DNA of 64,000 nucleotides from Limnephilus marmoratus (Eukaryota > Arthropoda > Insecta > Trichoptera > Limnephilidae). Under the pieces are notes generated by a model, which was not told the DNA's origin, searched no databases, and worked only from the letters and a program-made list of their open reading frames with translations. Shown piece by piece: positions 32,990-43,639 of the stretch. Within the stretch, counting starts at the first letter, position 1, and every line of letters starts with the position of its first letter. The DNA is taken from NCBI GenBank assembly GCA_917880885.1, contig OU862931.1, forward strand, positions 15,666,736 through 15,730,735. Reading direction: 5' to 3'. The position numbers were made by a program, and so were the translations under genes.

Positions 32990-33290
32990 TCTCTTGTAAC
33001 ATCTCTGTGCGTCGCCCTGTGGGGTGCGGGCGACGAGGGGTGCACGCGGGTCGATAGCGCACCTCTTTCCTATGCACATCTGCCTGCCGGGGTCGCCAAG
33101 ACCCAATCATATAGCACTGTTCCGATGCAGAGCCCGGAGAGGGTGGCGAAAACCGTTACTGTTTGGTATTTTGTGTGATATCCTCCCCGCAGTCCGCACG
33201 GCCGTTGACTCGCGCGTGTGCGCGTGCATCCGTCACCCCTATTGTTTTAGCCGGCGCGGGGTGGGTTATATTATCATATTGTGAATGTAG
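32990..33290. promoter_or_regulatory. GC- and CpG-rich unique island
   Basis: The strongest GC island in the window (GGGTGCGGGCGACGAGGGG, CCGCACGGCCGTTGACTCGC, GTGTGCGCGTGCATCCG). It is open on both strands but shows no protein family. It may be an alternative promoter, a non-coding exon or an unrecognised repeat. Confidence 0.3.
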
Positions 33291-33669
33291 ATGACGGAAT
33301 TATCATGTTTTAAGAACTTGTGCAGTGATGATGAGGCCATTTTATTGTGGAAACACCTTTTTGAATATGTAATTTATTATTCAAAGCTTTGTAAACATGA
33401 CCAGCATTTTAACCCTTAGCAGAATTGTGAGCACACACACAAAATAATTGTTTCCAAGAGTATCGGTGAGCTTTCGAAAACAACATACATATACGTGACT
33501 AATATTGGAATATATTTGCCGTTGCCAAAATCTTCATTAAAATTTTGAATATCATCATATAATTTACCGACATTTTTGTTATTCAGTTAAAAATTTTGCA
33601 TAAAAAAAGTCTAAAGTTCCAGTAAGGGTTAATTAATTGGATTAGATCTGAATTTTTTTTTTTTTTTAC

Positions 33670-34075
33670 AGTGAATAACCGCACAAGAATCTCAACTGCT
33701 CCCGTCTGGAGCCAGTGAGACTATGGCATCCCCAATTGGGGTATGTTGTGAGGCTGAAGGTAGTGGGGAGAGGAAGGAGGTGGGGAAGAGGAAGGTTGGG
33801 AAGTACCTGGCTATTCAGATCTGGTCACCAAACACGGCTAAAGCCATTTTCAAGCAACGTTTCAATTCTGAATGGTGGTCTTACACCAGGGCGATACTGA
33901 TAGTATCTTCCACTCTGGAACATGCCGCAAATATACTATATGTATATTATTTTAAATGAATTAATTGTGAAATAACACAAATTAATCAAATAAAATTTAT
34001 TTGCGCATGTCGGGTTTGAACCCGCGACCTCCGGACTGTGAGTCAAGAGTCTTACCCACTGGACTACGGAGGTCG
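33670..34075 (-). mobile_element. SINE family A, full copy
   Basis: Read on the minus strand: a tRNA-like head (34075 to about 34005; B box GGGTTTGAACCCGC on plus), a linker with TTTATTTGATTAATTTGTG, the body from GCGGCATGTTCCAGAGTGG, and a 3' end GCTCCCGTCTGG with a T-run (poly(A)) at 33653-33669 on plus. Nearly identical to 50345-50625 over the shared ~260 bp. Confidence 0.85.
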
Positions 34076-34329
34076 TACGAATAAGCGGGTATACTCCGAT
34101 TCCTCTTTTAATTTCCATCCCCAATTATTTCAGCCTAAAATTATTTCGTAACATTCTACTAATAGATGACTAAGGATGGATTAAACTATGAGCTGTTATT
34201 TTGACGATCTCTAAAGTCGAAATGTAAGTATCTTCACTACGAATTCTCATGTCGGGGGTTCAAATTCCGGCGTGCACAAGTAAATTTTAGTTTATTCATT
34301 TTTATTGTAGTTTCACCATTCATTCGTTT

Positions 34330-34605
34330 AAATATAATATACTAACTGGTTCCCGACATGCGTTGCAGTGTCATATTCAAAGAATACATTGTTTCTCCCT
34401 GGATCGCCTTTCCCGTACGCTCCCGTTCCCCTCCCCCACCCCTTCCTAGCTAGCTTTATACATTATAACCCATATGTTATTCTGATGTATGAGCTATATT
34501 ATTGTAGAGTTTCATTAAAATCCATTCCGTAGTTTTTGCGTGAAAGAGTAACAAACACACATACATCCAAACAAACTTTCGCGTTTATAATATTAGTAAG
34601 ATTTG
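34330..34605 (-). repeat. Widespread interspersed repeat (CCCGACATGCGTTG ... AATATTAGTA)
   Basis: Starts ACTGGTTCCCGACATGCGTT and ends TTCATTAAAATCCATTCCGT, GTTTTTGCGTGAAAGAGTAA, AACTTTCGCGTTTATAATAT, TAGTA. I know this layout as a common insect repeat of unsettled class (Helitron-like or LINE-derived). A relative is at 52165-52515. Confidence 0.5.
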
Positions 34606-34860
34606 CGGCACGTTCCAGAGTGGAAAACACTATCAGTGTCGCCCTGGTGAAAGACCACGATTAAGAATTGAAACATAGCTTTAAATGGCAATAACCGTGT
34701 TTGCTGACCAGATCTGAATAGTCAGGTAGGTACTTACTTCCCCACCTTACTCCCTTTCCCTTAACCGGTACTCTAATCGATTACGATATAGTCTCACTGG
34801 CTCCAGACAGTTAGGAGCAGTTGGAACTCTTGTGCGGTAGTCACATTTAAAAAATCACAT
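34606..34860 (+). mobile_element. SINE family A, body and 3' end
   Basis: TTTGCGGCACGTTCCAGAGT, GACCAGATCTGAATAGTCAG, CACTGGCTCCAGACAG, A-rich end. The head is missing. Confidence 0.7.
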
Positions 34861-35051
34861 TTCCTGAACTTACAATATCTGGTGTAATCATTAGTAAGTT
34901 ATTTTTCATTGCGCCTTAGTTATATAGTATTAAGTATTTATTGGTTTTGTTGTACCATTTGAGATTCTTAGATTACGTATATTTAAGATCCCTTGTGTTT
35001 TTTTTTGCTGATCGCCTTAAAAAATAATGTAAACCTTTCATCATCATCATC

Positions 35052-35240
35052 ACTCTTGGCTCTACAACCCCTGGTGGGCCTTGGCCTCCTCAAGAGTCTT
35101 CCTCCACTCATCACAGTTTTGTGCCAGCTCTCTCCAGTTAAAAATCTCCAAGGTGGATATATCTTTGAGGACGTTGTCGCTCCATCTTAAACTTGGTATT
35201 CCCAGGCTCTTTCGCCCTGTCGGTCTTGAGTTCAGCAGGA
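35052..35240 (-). pseudogene. RTE ORF2 extreme C-terminus
   Basis: The minus frame reads RPTGRKSLGIPSLRWSDNV, then DISTLEIFNWRELAQNCDEW and RKTLEEAKAHQGL followed by a stop. This is the tail of RTE-type ORF2 proteins (G-R-S-x-G-x-P-x-x-R-W-x-D, W-x-x-A-x-x-R/C-x-x-W-R, EAKAHxGL). Only this tail remains. A plus-strand frame of 65 codons overlapping it is a shadow. Confidence 0.75.
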
Positions 35241-35499
35241 ACTTTGATGTAAACCTTTACCGTGTGTAAATTACCAATGCTTAGTTACTTTACAACTATT
35301 ATTTTCTATAATTATTAAACGTCAGAAACGGGAAGAGAAACAACTTCGTGTGTAGGTAACGAAACGTTACGTGATGTTGAAAATACGTTCATGCATAATT
35401 CGCTAATACATTACTTTCTCTTTGAATCTGCGCTTAACTATTGACCAGCTGGCATTTCTATTCTATGTCCTACACTCTTGCCATCATTAATCAATAACA

Positions 35500-35790
35500 C
35501 TTCCATGGGAAACGCATTATTGATTACCGAGCCCTTTCGCTCTCGTCTCCCTATCGCCGCCTATAAACGGCAGTTTTCGTTGCACCCCTTGTTACCGTGT
35601 GAAACGTTTTCGATGATATGCCATCGTTACCGCCTCCTACACAGGAGCGATGTAACTATCATAATATCATCGTATTGGCAATAAACCGTTAACTACCCAC
35701 GCACCTGATATTCACCATGATAATCACCATGGGAAACCTATTAGCCCTTCGATACAGTATCGATCGTTTATGGTATTCATGGGAATAGCT
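35500..35790. promoter_or_regulatory. Candidate enhancer: three CATGGGAA sites
   Basis: CATGGGAA occurs at 35504-35511, 35728-35735 and 35778-35785, all on plus. It fits the relaxed Su(H)/CSL consensus YRTGDGAA. The E-box CACCTG (35702) and TAATTA-type sites lie within or just beside the cluster. The stretch is unique, not repeat-derived as far as I can see. Regulation of the dacapo-like gene by Notch is a possibility only; it lies about 19 kb downstream of that exon. Confidence 0.3.
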
Positions 35791-35799
35791 GGTCGATTG

Positions 35800-37240
35800 G
35801 ACTGCTGCTCTAATTAATAATTAGGTAGGTATATTTCATTTTATATTATCGTGTCGAACAATACCGTTGTGTCGTATTTTATATTATATGTCGAACAATA
35901 AATTTATCTTGGTGAAAAACTATGTTTGGCCCAAAGCTCTACATCTCGACGTACGACAATTCTCAAGAGAGCTTTACGAAACTGTAGACAAGTTTAAACT
36001 CTTTTTCTTATTGAATATTTTAATTATTCACGATCAATTTACCATCTTTTTGATTTGTTGGATTTTTCAAAGCTCGACATTTGTCCACTGAAAATAGTTG
36101 TTTTAACAGAGATGTCAGACGGTAAAATTTGTGCTAATTTCATGATGCCAGAGTTATGTTTCGCTTGTTTTTGCTGCTTCGTACTATCAAATTTTCTGAT
36201 TATATTTGTATTACATTTCTGAAAAAAATCATTATGTTAGAAATCATTTTGTCTCCCTTACTATCATGGTTACAAATATGATCTAAAATCTAAACGTTGT
36301 TACAAAGAGAAAACCTCACGCTTTATGTTTAAATCTGAAAGTTAACCGCAAAAAAAACGTCTTTTAAAACAACTATGAAACTTTTATTAACTACACAAAA
36401 GTGAATTGACGATAGAATACGTTTATAATACGTTTTCATAATAAAATATGCGTGTGTGTGTTTTTTCACTAATTTTGGTTAGAAAATACGTAAGGTGAGT
36501 CTTTTTAAAAACTTTTTAATGTGATTCTAATAATAAAATTGAAATGCGCTTTCAAAATCAGTTCAAATTTTAACATTTAGATTTGTGGGATAAATTATTG
36601 AAGTGTGAAAAAAATTCAATTATATGTCTGTTCTCTAATCCACCCTAAGAAGTCGTTAATCTAACGCGATGTTCGTTTTTTCATGCCAGCTTTCATCGCA
36701 TGAAGGCTAGAAATCATTTATTAAAACACAAACATCTGTCTACGATACATTCCTTTCCTAGCTGTTATTATTATTAATAATAAAACAATAATTTAACTAT
36801 GATTTATCGATTGATAATCCAATCCCCCTAAGTTAACACAACAACGGTTCATTATAATGTATAATATTAAATTTAATATAACCATCTGCTGCCAGGTTCT
36901 TGACATGCAGATGTATCGGGATCACAGCATACCCTGGCGGGTTATTCGTGCCAATTACCGTTTCATTCGGCCGTCAGCCTCGTGCGTGTTCCCCGCTCTT
37001 AATTATCATCGTGTCCCCTGCCCCACGCACATCAATGAAAAACTGCTTGCGTTTAACTGAGCACCAAATTAATTAATAATGATCCAATCAAAGGTTCTTT
37101 ACTGTACCTAATACCCACATATTCAAACAAATTATTTACAAATAGGTTATAAGTTATAAGGTTGACCATTTCTTCCATTTAACCCATATTTACCATAGGT
37201 AATCCATAAATTATTATCGTATCTGTGCATCAAAGTAATA
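35800..37240. other. Unique, TAAT-rich non-coding stretch
   Basis: No transposon ends found. Contains clusters such as TTATTATTATTAATAATAAA near 36770 and TTTATCGATTGATAATCC at 36802, and a GC-richer part at 36890-37050. No coding motif. It could hold regulatory DNA. Confidence 0.3.
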
Positions 37241-37251
37241 GATACTTTCCT

Positions 37252-37375
37252 TGTTGCTCTGGTGAAAGATCACCATTCAAGAATCGAAACGTTGCTTGAA
37301 ATCGCTAAAGCTCTGTATGGTAACCAGATCTAAATAGTCAGGTACTTCCTAACCTTCCTCTCCGTTATGTCCTTT
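37252..37375 (+). mobile_element. SINE family A fragment
   Basis: GCTCTGGTGAAAGATCACCA, ATCGAAACGTTGCTTGAAAT, CCAGATCTAAATAGTCAGGT. Both ends are lost. Confidence 0.6.
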
Positions 37376-37489
37376 GCACAAAAAATCTTTGTTTTTTTTA
37401 TGCGATTTTAACCCTTGAGTATTAAGGAAACTGCATGAATGACAAGGTCAGAATCGCTTGCGCCAATATCTTTCTTGGCGTAACACTTT

Positions 37490-37764
37490 AGGGGTCGTCC
37501 ATTAATCACGTGATGTTTTTTAGCAACTTTTTAACCCTCCCCCCCTCCCCCTGGTGATATGTGGTGAGGTTTTAGACTAACCCCCCCCCCCCCCAAAATC
37601 ACGTGTATTTTTTTTAGTACATTATTTTTAAATTTTCAGAATATTATCACTAAAAATAAACACACGTGATATCTCATTATACCCCCCCCCCTATCGTTAT
37701 ATCTCGTGATTTTTTCTGAACCCCCCCCCCCTTTCGAGCCTCACGTGATTAATGGACGACCCCT
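37490..37764. mobile_element. MITE, GGGGTCGTCCATTAATCACG family
   Basis: The left end AGGGGTCGTCCATTAATCAC, GTGA and the right end TCACGTGATTAATGGACGAC, CCCT are exact inverted copies for about 25 bp. Inside are several C-runs of 9-12 with further internal CACGTGAT copies. A diverged copy is at 19988-20139. Confidence 0.8.
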
Positions 37765-38817
37765 TATTTGATTAATCCAGCTTCTTTCTTGAAATGATTT
37801 AAATGAATTTTATATGGTTTTGCGGGTCACTTTCAGTGGCTGTCAATTGCGAAAAGTACCTGGTATTTTAAGTTTTTAAAATAGTATAAAGGTCATTATT
37901 TATTTGATTAAATTTTTTTCTGGTTGGGTACGTTTTCAGGTTTGTGTAGAAATAATAAAATCAGTTTACATTTAGGTATATGAATATTTAATATATTTTT
38001 AAATTTTTCCATAATGGTATTTTTCTTTTTATATTTAGCAAATCTGGGAAAACTTCTTACTATTTATCATGTATCGCGGATAATAGAAACCTTGGATAAA
38101 AAACCCTGGATAATCAGGGATTGCTGTACTACCTCTTCTGAATTCATACACGCCGTACAGAAAAACGATGATTGCACAGGAAGTGGCGTCCACACGGAAA
38201 TTGACATCATGGTGTATCGTGTAACGGTTGGGTTTTTTTTGGTTTGGCGGTCACTTTTTAAAATCGTTGGACAAATAATGTAGAAGTGTGTTCCGTTTAT
38301 CACGCGCGTGATTATGCTGATTGTGATTACTGATTTGATTACGTTCATGATTGTGCCTTCATTAATGCTGTCAATAAGTTACGGTTAAAAGTTATCTATC
38401 AGGTAAAACCTGATAATCAACGATAATGATTTGATATATTTACGTAAGTCGGGAACAGATTAAAATGCATTAAAAACCTTGATAAAGTTATAAACATGCG
38501 CTTACGACCTTGTAATGAATTTACACGTGAATTTTCTTTAATATGTTTAATTGTATGGAATCATCAGTTTTTTGTTACACTAGGAAGGTACTTTTTAACT
38601 TATTTAGAAAAGAAACGGACGTTTTCCGGTTTACGATTAACTTGACAATAATGTGTGTTCTCCTACTCCCAAAGCAATTGTTGCTTGTGCAATGATGGAG
38701 TTCTCGCTAGCATTTTAGCTTAACACCAACCCGCCACCCTTAAAGCTTGTGTGATGGTAAACAGCAGTCTGGTGAATTACTGATTGATTCATTCATTTAC
38801 AATTGTAAATTACCGTC

Positions 38818-39255
38818 GGTAGCGCCGCCCGGGGAACCATTTATTGGATAACCAACACATCTTCCATAGGTCACCGCAAGTGCTACCCTACTTTAGCAGG
38901 GGTGCCCGGGTTCATGGGGTGTGGTTTGTTCGGGTCTTAGCGGTGTATGCGTCTGCCCGCCAGCTGCGTGACAAGCCGGATCGGAAGAGACTGGTTGAAG
39001 GAAACCTTTTGATCTCTGCAGCACGACTCTCCAGGAATATCGCACCGCAGTGGGAGGGATGGATTCTTGCGTCCGTCACTCCTGAAGACATTGCCCCCCA
39101 TATTCCTACCCACCCCTCATACCTTTTTCCTTCCCAGAACTTCCTCTCATTCCTTTCCTCTAAAGACCATCCACACAGCATCCCCAAAGATGAGATAGGT
39201 CCTGAGGGGAATTATTTTTCTCGGGGCCTCCTGTGTTGAGGTAATGAAAAAAAAA
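38818..39255 (+). mobile_element. SINE-like element, family B, longest copy
   Basis: Starts GCGCCGCCCGGGGAACCATT, TATTGGATAACCAACAC. The middle holds GGTGCCCGGGTTCATGGGGT. The last ~100 bp (CCACACAGCATCCCCAAAGA, GGGGCCTCCTGTG, A-run at 39246) match LINE 3' tails in this window. The 131-codon ORF inside is chance. Confidence 0.7.
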
Positions 39256-39862
39256 TCAAGTAAGTAAATACGTGGCGGTTTGTTCAAAGTTTTTGTTACT
39301 CAGGTTCGATGTGATAACTTTTTTCTACTTCAACGTCTGTGTAAAATATTTAAGCTCTTTCAAACAAAAGGCATTATTGAAACACTTGAAATATGCACTT
39401 ACGAGAAAATGGTTCCGAAGTTTAAACGCACTTTAAAAATAAGCCAAATTGACAACATTTCCAGGTTCGCTGTTGTAACTAACACCTAGCATCTAGCATT
39501 AGTCCTCAAGTACCCATACCCATAGATGCACTCTTAGGTCTTAAGTGGTTAAGTGATTCCTTACTACTTACTTTACATAATAATAGGTACCTAGTCTTTT
39601 AAAGTTCCGCCAAAGCTCTTCAAAACGTCTATCTAAGAATGAGAAACCTCTTATAAAAGACATTCTATGTCAAGCGTTATGTGGCATGTTTTAAACGCAC
39701 GCCTAAAACGAGAGTTACTCATTTGAACATTGTTTTATAAAGCTTAGTCGGAATTTCTTTCAGGTTTTAATGGTATGATTTGCATGCGAATAATACCTGC
39801 GTACGGGATTAGAGTTATTACAAATTCTACTTTCTATTTGAGGCCCAAGGTGTCCGCTAACC

Positions 39863-40583
39863 CAGTGTTCCGCAAAGTGTGTGCCGCGGCACAGTGGTGT
39901 ACCGTGGTCAGTAGCTGATGTGCCTCGCAAAATCCCATCGGTGGCTCAAAAAACAAAGCCTTTTTTCAACGCATGAAAGACCAGTCTAAGATACAGGTGA
40001 CTCTCATGAGTTCGTCTTTCAAAACATCAAACAAAGCAAAAATCAAGCTACGTGATCGCTAATGTGCTGGTTAAATCCAAGTATCCTCATTTTCCTTCAA
40101 GAATCCATTCTCAGGTAGCATTTCCCATGGACGCTTAACCGGATAAACGAGCAGGAAGAATTCATGGAGCTAAAATCTAATCAGATATTAAAACTATAAT
40201 TTTCTGAAACAGCTAGCACATTTTTGGCTGCACATAAAAAAATGGGTATCCACTGCTTTCAAAGAGTGCTATTGCAATTCTCTTACCATTTGCCACAACC
40301 AACTTACGCGAAGTGGGGTTTTCAACTCTCACTGCGATTAAATAAAAAAAGAGAACGCCTGAGGACCATCGATGAAGAGATGAGAGCAGCATTATCAACG
40401 ATTGCTCCAAATTTTGATTGCATGTGCTTATAAGCAGGTTCACATTTCTCCTTAAACATCTTTTCATATTATATTGATTTTGATAATTAATATCAAATAA
40501 ACATTGGTTTTTTCTTTGGTGTGCCTCTAAAATTTATTGACTTGGTAGGTGTACCAAGAACATAAAAAGTTTGCGCAACACTG
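39863..40583 (+). mobile_element. hAT element of the zinc-finger/SCAND3-like group
   Basis: Ends are imperfect inverted repeats: CAGTGTTCCGCAAAGT at 39863 and, as reverse complement, CAGTGTTGCGCAAACT ending at 40583. A typical hAT transposase C-terminus lies inside. No 8-bp flanking duplication could be seen, so the flanks may have changed. Confidence 0.65.
40142..40433 (+). pseudogene. hAT transposase dimerisation-domain relic
   Basis: One plus frame reads EFMELKSNQILKL, a TAA, then FSETAS and continues open: CFQRVLLQFSYHLPQPTYAK, WGFQLSLRLNKKRERLR, TIDEEMRAALSTIAPNFDCM. This follows the hATC pattern of ZBED/SCAND3-like transposases (L-LPF-T-YLCE-GFS-L...K-R-RL-x-E-DLR-ALS-I-PN). CE/GFS are replaced by AK/GFQ, and an internal stop is present, so it is inactive. 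The catalytic region is not found in the element. Confidence 0.75.
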
Positions 40584-40904
40584 CGGTTGGCGGTGCAACT
40601 TCCTTACTTATACACTTGTTGGAGGAGAATGGCACGGCACAGATTTTACAGTTTTATTGCACAACAGAAAATTACTTCGCTATTTCTCTACAAGTTTAGA
40701 ACGTCACATGTCTCTGTCCTGGAAAATACTCGTAGCTTCATCGCGTTCATTATTCTGCTTTCCGGCTCAACCGTTTGATTTACTTGACGTACCATATTAT
40801 CTTCCTGATATTCTCAACTTCTTCCACCCTTTGCTGTATACCTAATTATATAGCCCTGACATTCCTTTCGTGTTGAAAAAAAATATTCGAATATATTTTT
40901 GACA

Positions 40905-41000
40905 GCCTCCGTGGTCCCTAGGTAAGTCTCTCGACTCGCAATCCGAAAGTCGCGGGTTCGAACCCGGCGTGCGCAAATAAATTTTATTTGATTAATTTAT
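40905..41000 (+). repeat. SINE family A head (tRNA-like)
   Basis: GCCTCCGTGGTCCCTAGGTA (A-box region), GCGGGTTCGAACCCGGCG (B box), then AAATAAATTTTATTTGATTA. This is the family A head and linker, cut off by a LINE insertion at 41020; the SINE body resumes at about 41505. Confidence 0.65.
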
Positions 41001-41019
41001 GGTATTTCACAATTATTTT

Positions 41020-41475
41020 TTACATTAACTCCACACAGGAGGCCCTGACGAAAATTATTTCCCTCAGGGCCTATGTCATCTGGGATGCTGTGTGGAGGGT
41101 CTTTTTGAGGAGAGGAAGGAATGAACATTGGTCTTGAAGAAACCCATGTTGTAGGAAGGAGGAAACACAGAGGCCGGCAAATTATTTTTCAGCCGAGCTG
41201 TTGAACACAAGAACGAGTCGAAGAAACGACCCGTTCCCATGTGCAAAATGTCAACCGTGTACAAATGTTGGGCACGCGTTTGGAGTGTTTCCCGACTATG
41301 CACCGGTGCCGAAGGGATCAATGATGCTAGTTACTCGGAGCATCTTCCATTATAATACCTGTAGAACAAGGATAGCATTCCCACCCGACGCCTGTGCTCT
41401 AAAGATTGCAATTCGTCTTTTAAGATGGGAGAATCTATCAAACGGACCGCCCGTTTCTGCACAGAGTCTAGGGTA
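41020..41475 (-). pseudogene. LINE 3' end (same family as 47.3 kb), minus strand
   Basis: T-run at 41015-41021, then the 3' tail (CTCCACACAGGAGGCCCT, ATGCTGTGTGGAGGGTCTTT). The minus frame retains LIPSAPVHSRETLQTRAQHL (near 41310), an FDSFLCSTARL block and LPASVFPPSYNMGFFKT (near 41160), the distal RT region. Frames shift several times. Its insertion splits a family A SINE (head 40905-41000, body 41505-41720), so the LINE is younger than that SINE. Confidence 0.75.
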
Positions 41476-41504
41476 TTTTTCGGGTATTAAAAATAATATG
41501 TGTA

Positions 41505-41720
41505 TAATATATTTGCGTCACGTTCCAGATTGGAAGATACTCTTAATATCGCCATGGTGTAAGACCACCATTCAGAATCAGAATGATCAGATCTGAATAG
41601 CCAGGTACTTCCACACCTTCCTCTTCCCCATATCCTTCCCCTCCTCACAACATACCCCAATTCTCCCCAAGTCTCACTGGCTCCAGACGGGAGCAGTTGG
41701 GGACTCTTGTGCATATTTAA
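41505..41720 (+). mobile_element. SINE family A body, split from its head
   Basis: ATATTTGCGTCACGTTCCAG, GACCACCATTCAGAATCAGA, ATCTGAATAGCCAGGTACTT, CTCACTGGCTCCAGACGGGA, A-rich end. Confidence 0.7.
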
Positions 41721-41865
41721 AAAAATGGAACTCTACAACTGGATTGCAAAGTTTTGAGTATCACGATCATACTGTTTCATCTACGATTTTTTAAACACAA
41801 AACAACTAACAGTGAAAGGTCGATCAGATGTGCTTGCTGAATGTTAATAAATTTCTATATGCCTA

Positions 41866-42312
41866 CTTCTGACGACTCCAGATACGAATATCTACAGCCT
41901 GAATGTCTGACGAATATCTACAGCGCATATGTTTAACTAATATCTACGAACTTCAGAGTGTTGATTAATATCTACAGAGCGTAGGTTGAACTAATATCTA
42001 CAGAGCGTAGGTTGGACTAATCAGCTAAATGTGCCCAATAGTCCGATATTAGGGATTTTTACATACATACTTACATAAATTAAGTTTTTTAAACTGCATA
42101 CGCAATATTACGTTATTCCAATATGCTATTTTTAATTGCAAATCCAACCTCTGCCAGTGCTGTAGATATTCGTCAACACTTTGGTTCTCATAGATATTAA
42201 TCAACAGTTTGAGCTGTAGATATTCGTCAACACTTTGATTCTCATAGATATTAGTTCGATTTTTTCAGTTTTTGGAATTCCTGTAGATATTAGTAGACGC
42301 CTCCCTTCTGAC
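41866..42312. mobile_element. Non-autonomous element with mirrored AATATCTAC arrays
   Basis: Five copies of AATATCTAC(A/G) lie on plus in the left part (about 41887-42002). Five inverted copies (GTAGATATT / ATAGATATT) lie in the right part (about 42160-42292), at 25-30 bp spacing. The element is bounded by an 8-bp direct repeat CTTCTGAC (41866-41873, 42305-42312), consistent with a hAT-type duplication. No ORF. Such arrays usually bind transposase. Confidence 0.65.
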
Positions 42313-42484
42313 TTCTGACCTATACTATAGTCTATTCTGTAATGATCGTCCATTGCTTATTGTCCGTTGTGCAAGCTTCTGTCGGCAATTAAACATTCGG
42401 AAATTTAAATATAAACGGTAATGTTCCGGTGGGTGGTCACGTGTCCCCCTCGTTTTTATCCCTCCGCCGTTTATTCTTCCTCTA

Positions 42485-42680
42485 CCAAGCTTACTTCAAA
42501 CGAATCTAGTCCTTATCACGCACGTGAGATAGGGTGCAATAACGCTTGTGCCACTCTCATCCTTTAACTTATATTTATATCCCTTCACTTTATCAAATTC
42601 GCTTCAAGCCAAACCGATCCTTATGATTCTTGTAATATACTAGTGAGATAGGGTGCAATATTGTTTGCATTAGTCCTATG
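42485..42680 (+). repeat. Direct repeat with GTGAGATAGGGTGCAATA
   Basis: Two ~60-bp units, each with GTGAGATAGGGTGCAATA (42525 and 42641) preceded by a C-rich/ATCC-CTTAT block. They are spaced about 115 bp apart. Origin unknown. Confidence 0.45.
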
Positions 42681-43108
42681 ATGGCTCGTGCCCTATTGTT
42701 TCCGACAGCTGCTTGAATCTGGTCTACTGAAGTTTGTTCAGAGAAAGTAAAGCATACAATAATGTTGCTACAGTTGTTACCAAATAAATAGTTTATTTGC
42801 CTTGTCGCCTTGCTTTCGTTTGTTTGTGCTGTTTCAATGTTTTTTTTACTACCATTGAACTGCCTCACTGAAATTCTATACCTCTGTACCATAATCACAG
42901 AAAAAAAAACGGTTACGATAATACTACAAGGGTAATGGTAATAATGTGGTGTTGTGACGTTTGATTGTAGAAATAATTCTTGGATTCTTGTGAATTTAAT
43001 ATTTTTGTATGCTTTTGTGTATGGTAGATATGAGCCAATTAAATAATAGTCGTGGGTGAAATGTCTCAAGAGAGAATGCTGTGAAATGTGAACAGATTTC
43101 GCCGACAC
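42593..43108 (-). CDS. Unrecognised 171-codon ORF
   Basis: The longest unexplained open frame in the window. It has an apolar stretch around residues 60-75 (CSIIVTVFFSVIMV) and a mixed, asparagine- and isoleucine-rich remainder. I recognise no domain. It overlaps the direct repeat at 42485-42680, its composition follows that of the region, and no splice or poly(A) context supports it. It is probably a chance ORF or transposon residue; listed because it exceeds what AT-rich DNA usually gives. Confidence 0.15.
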   Translation of the reverse strand: MSAKSVHISQHSLLRHFTHDYYLIGSYLPYTKAYKNIKFTRIQELFLQSNVTTPHYYHYPCSIIVTVFFSVIMVQRYRISVRQFNGSKKNIETAQTNESKATRQINYLFGNNCSNIIVCFTFSEQTSVDQIQAAVGNNRARAIIGLMQTILHPISLVYYKNHKDRFGLKRI

Positions 43109-43239
43109 AACGATTTGAATTTAATAAATCTTTTTTGAATCTCTAAAATAGCCTTTGGAGAAAGGACACATAAATTTATTTTTAGTTTGCTTTTGGAGTG
43201 AGTGTCGGGAGAATAATACTACAATCAAGTGGATGGAAG

Positions 43240-43445
43240 ATGGAGGGTGATGATCAGTCATCATTCAGAATAAAGACGTTGCTTGAATTGGTATTAGCCG
43301 TTTTTGGTTACCATTTCTGAATAGCCAGGTACTTCCCCACCTTCCTCTCCCCAAACTATCTTAGCATTACAACATACTCCAATTGGGGATGCCAAAGTCT
43401 TACTGACACCAAACGGGAGCAGTTGGGACTCTTGTGAAGGTACTC
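43240..43445 (+). mobile_element. SINE family A, 5'-truncated
   Basis: GTCATCATTCAGAATAAAGA, TTCTGAATAGCCAGGTACTT, ACTCCAATTGGGGATGCC, GAGCAGTTGGGACTCTTGTG. Confidence 0.65.
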
Positions 43446-43639
43446 ACATAAAATATAAAAAAATAAAAGTGACTGAATGCTGTAGAAATGAGATCCCTGA
43501 GGTGTATGTGTGGTAAAACCATGTACGATCGTGTGAGAATTTTGGCGATCCGCGAAGAATGCAAGGCGTAGCGTAATGAGTAGATTAAGAAAGGGACGCT
43601 CAGATGGTTTGGGCCTGTAAAGCTAATGAACGAGGAAAG

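Noticed and set aside
38844..39239. 131-codon ORF
   Set aside because: Contained in SINE family B; no protein family.
40912..40980. Functional tRNA gene
   Set aside because: Good A and B boxes, but it continues into the SINE family A linker shared with 9.9 and 34.0 kb, so it is a SINE head.
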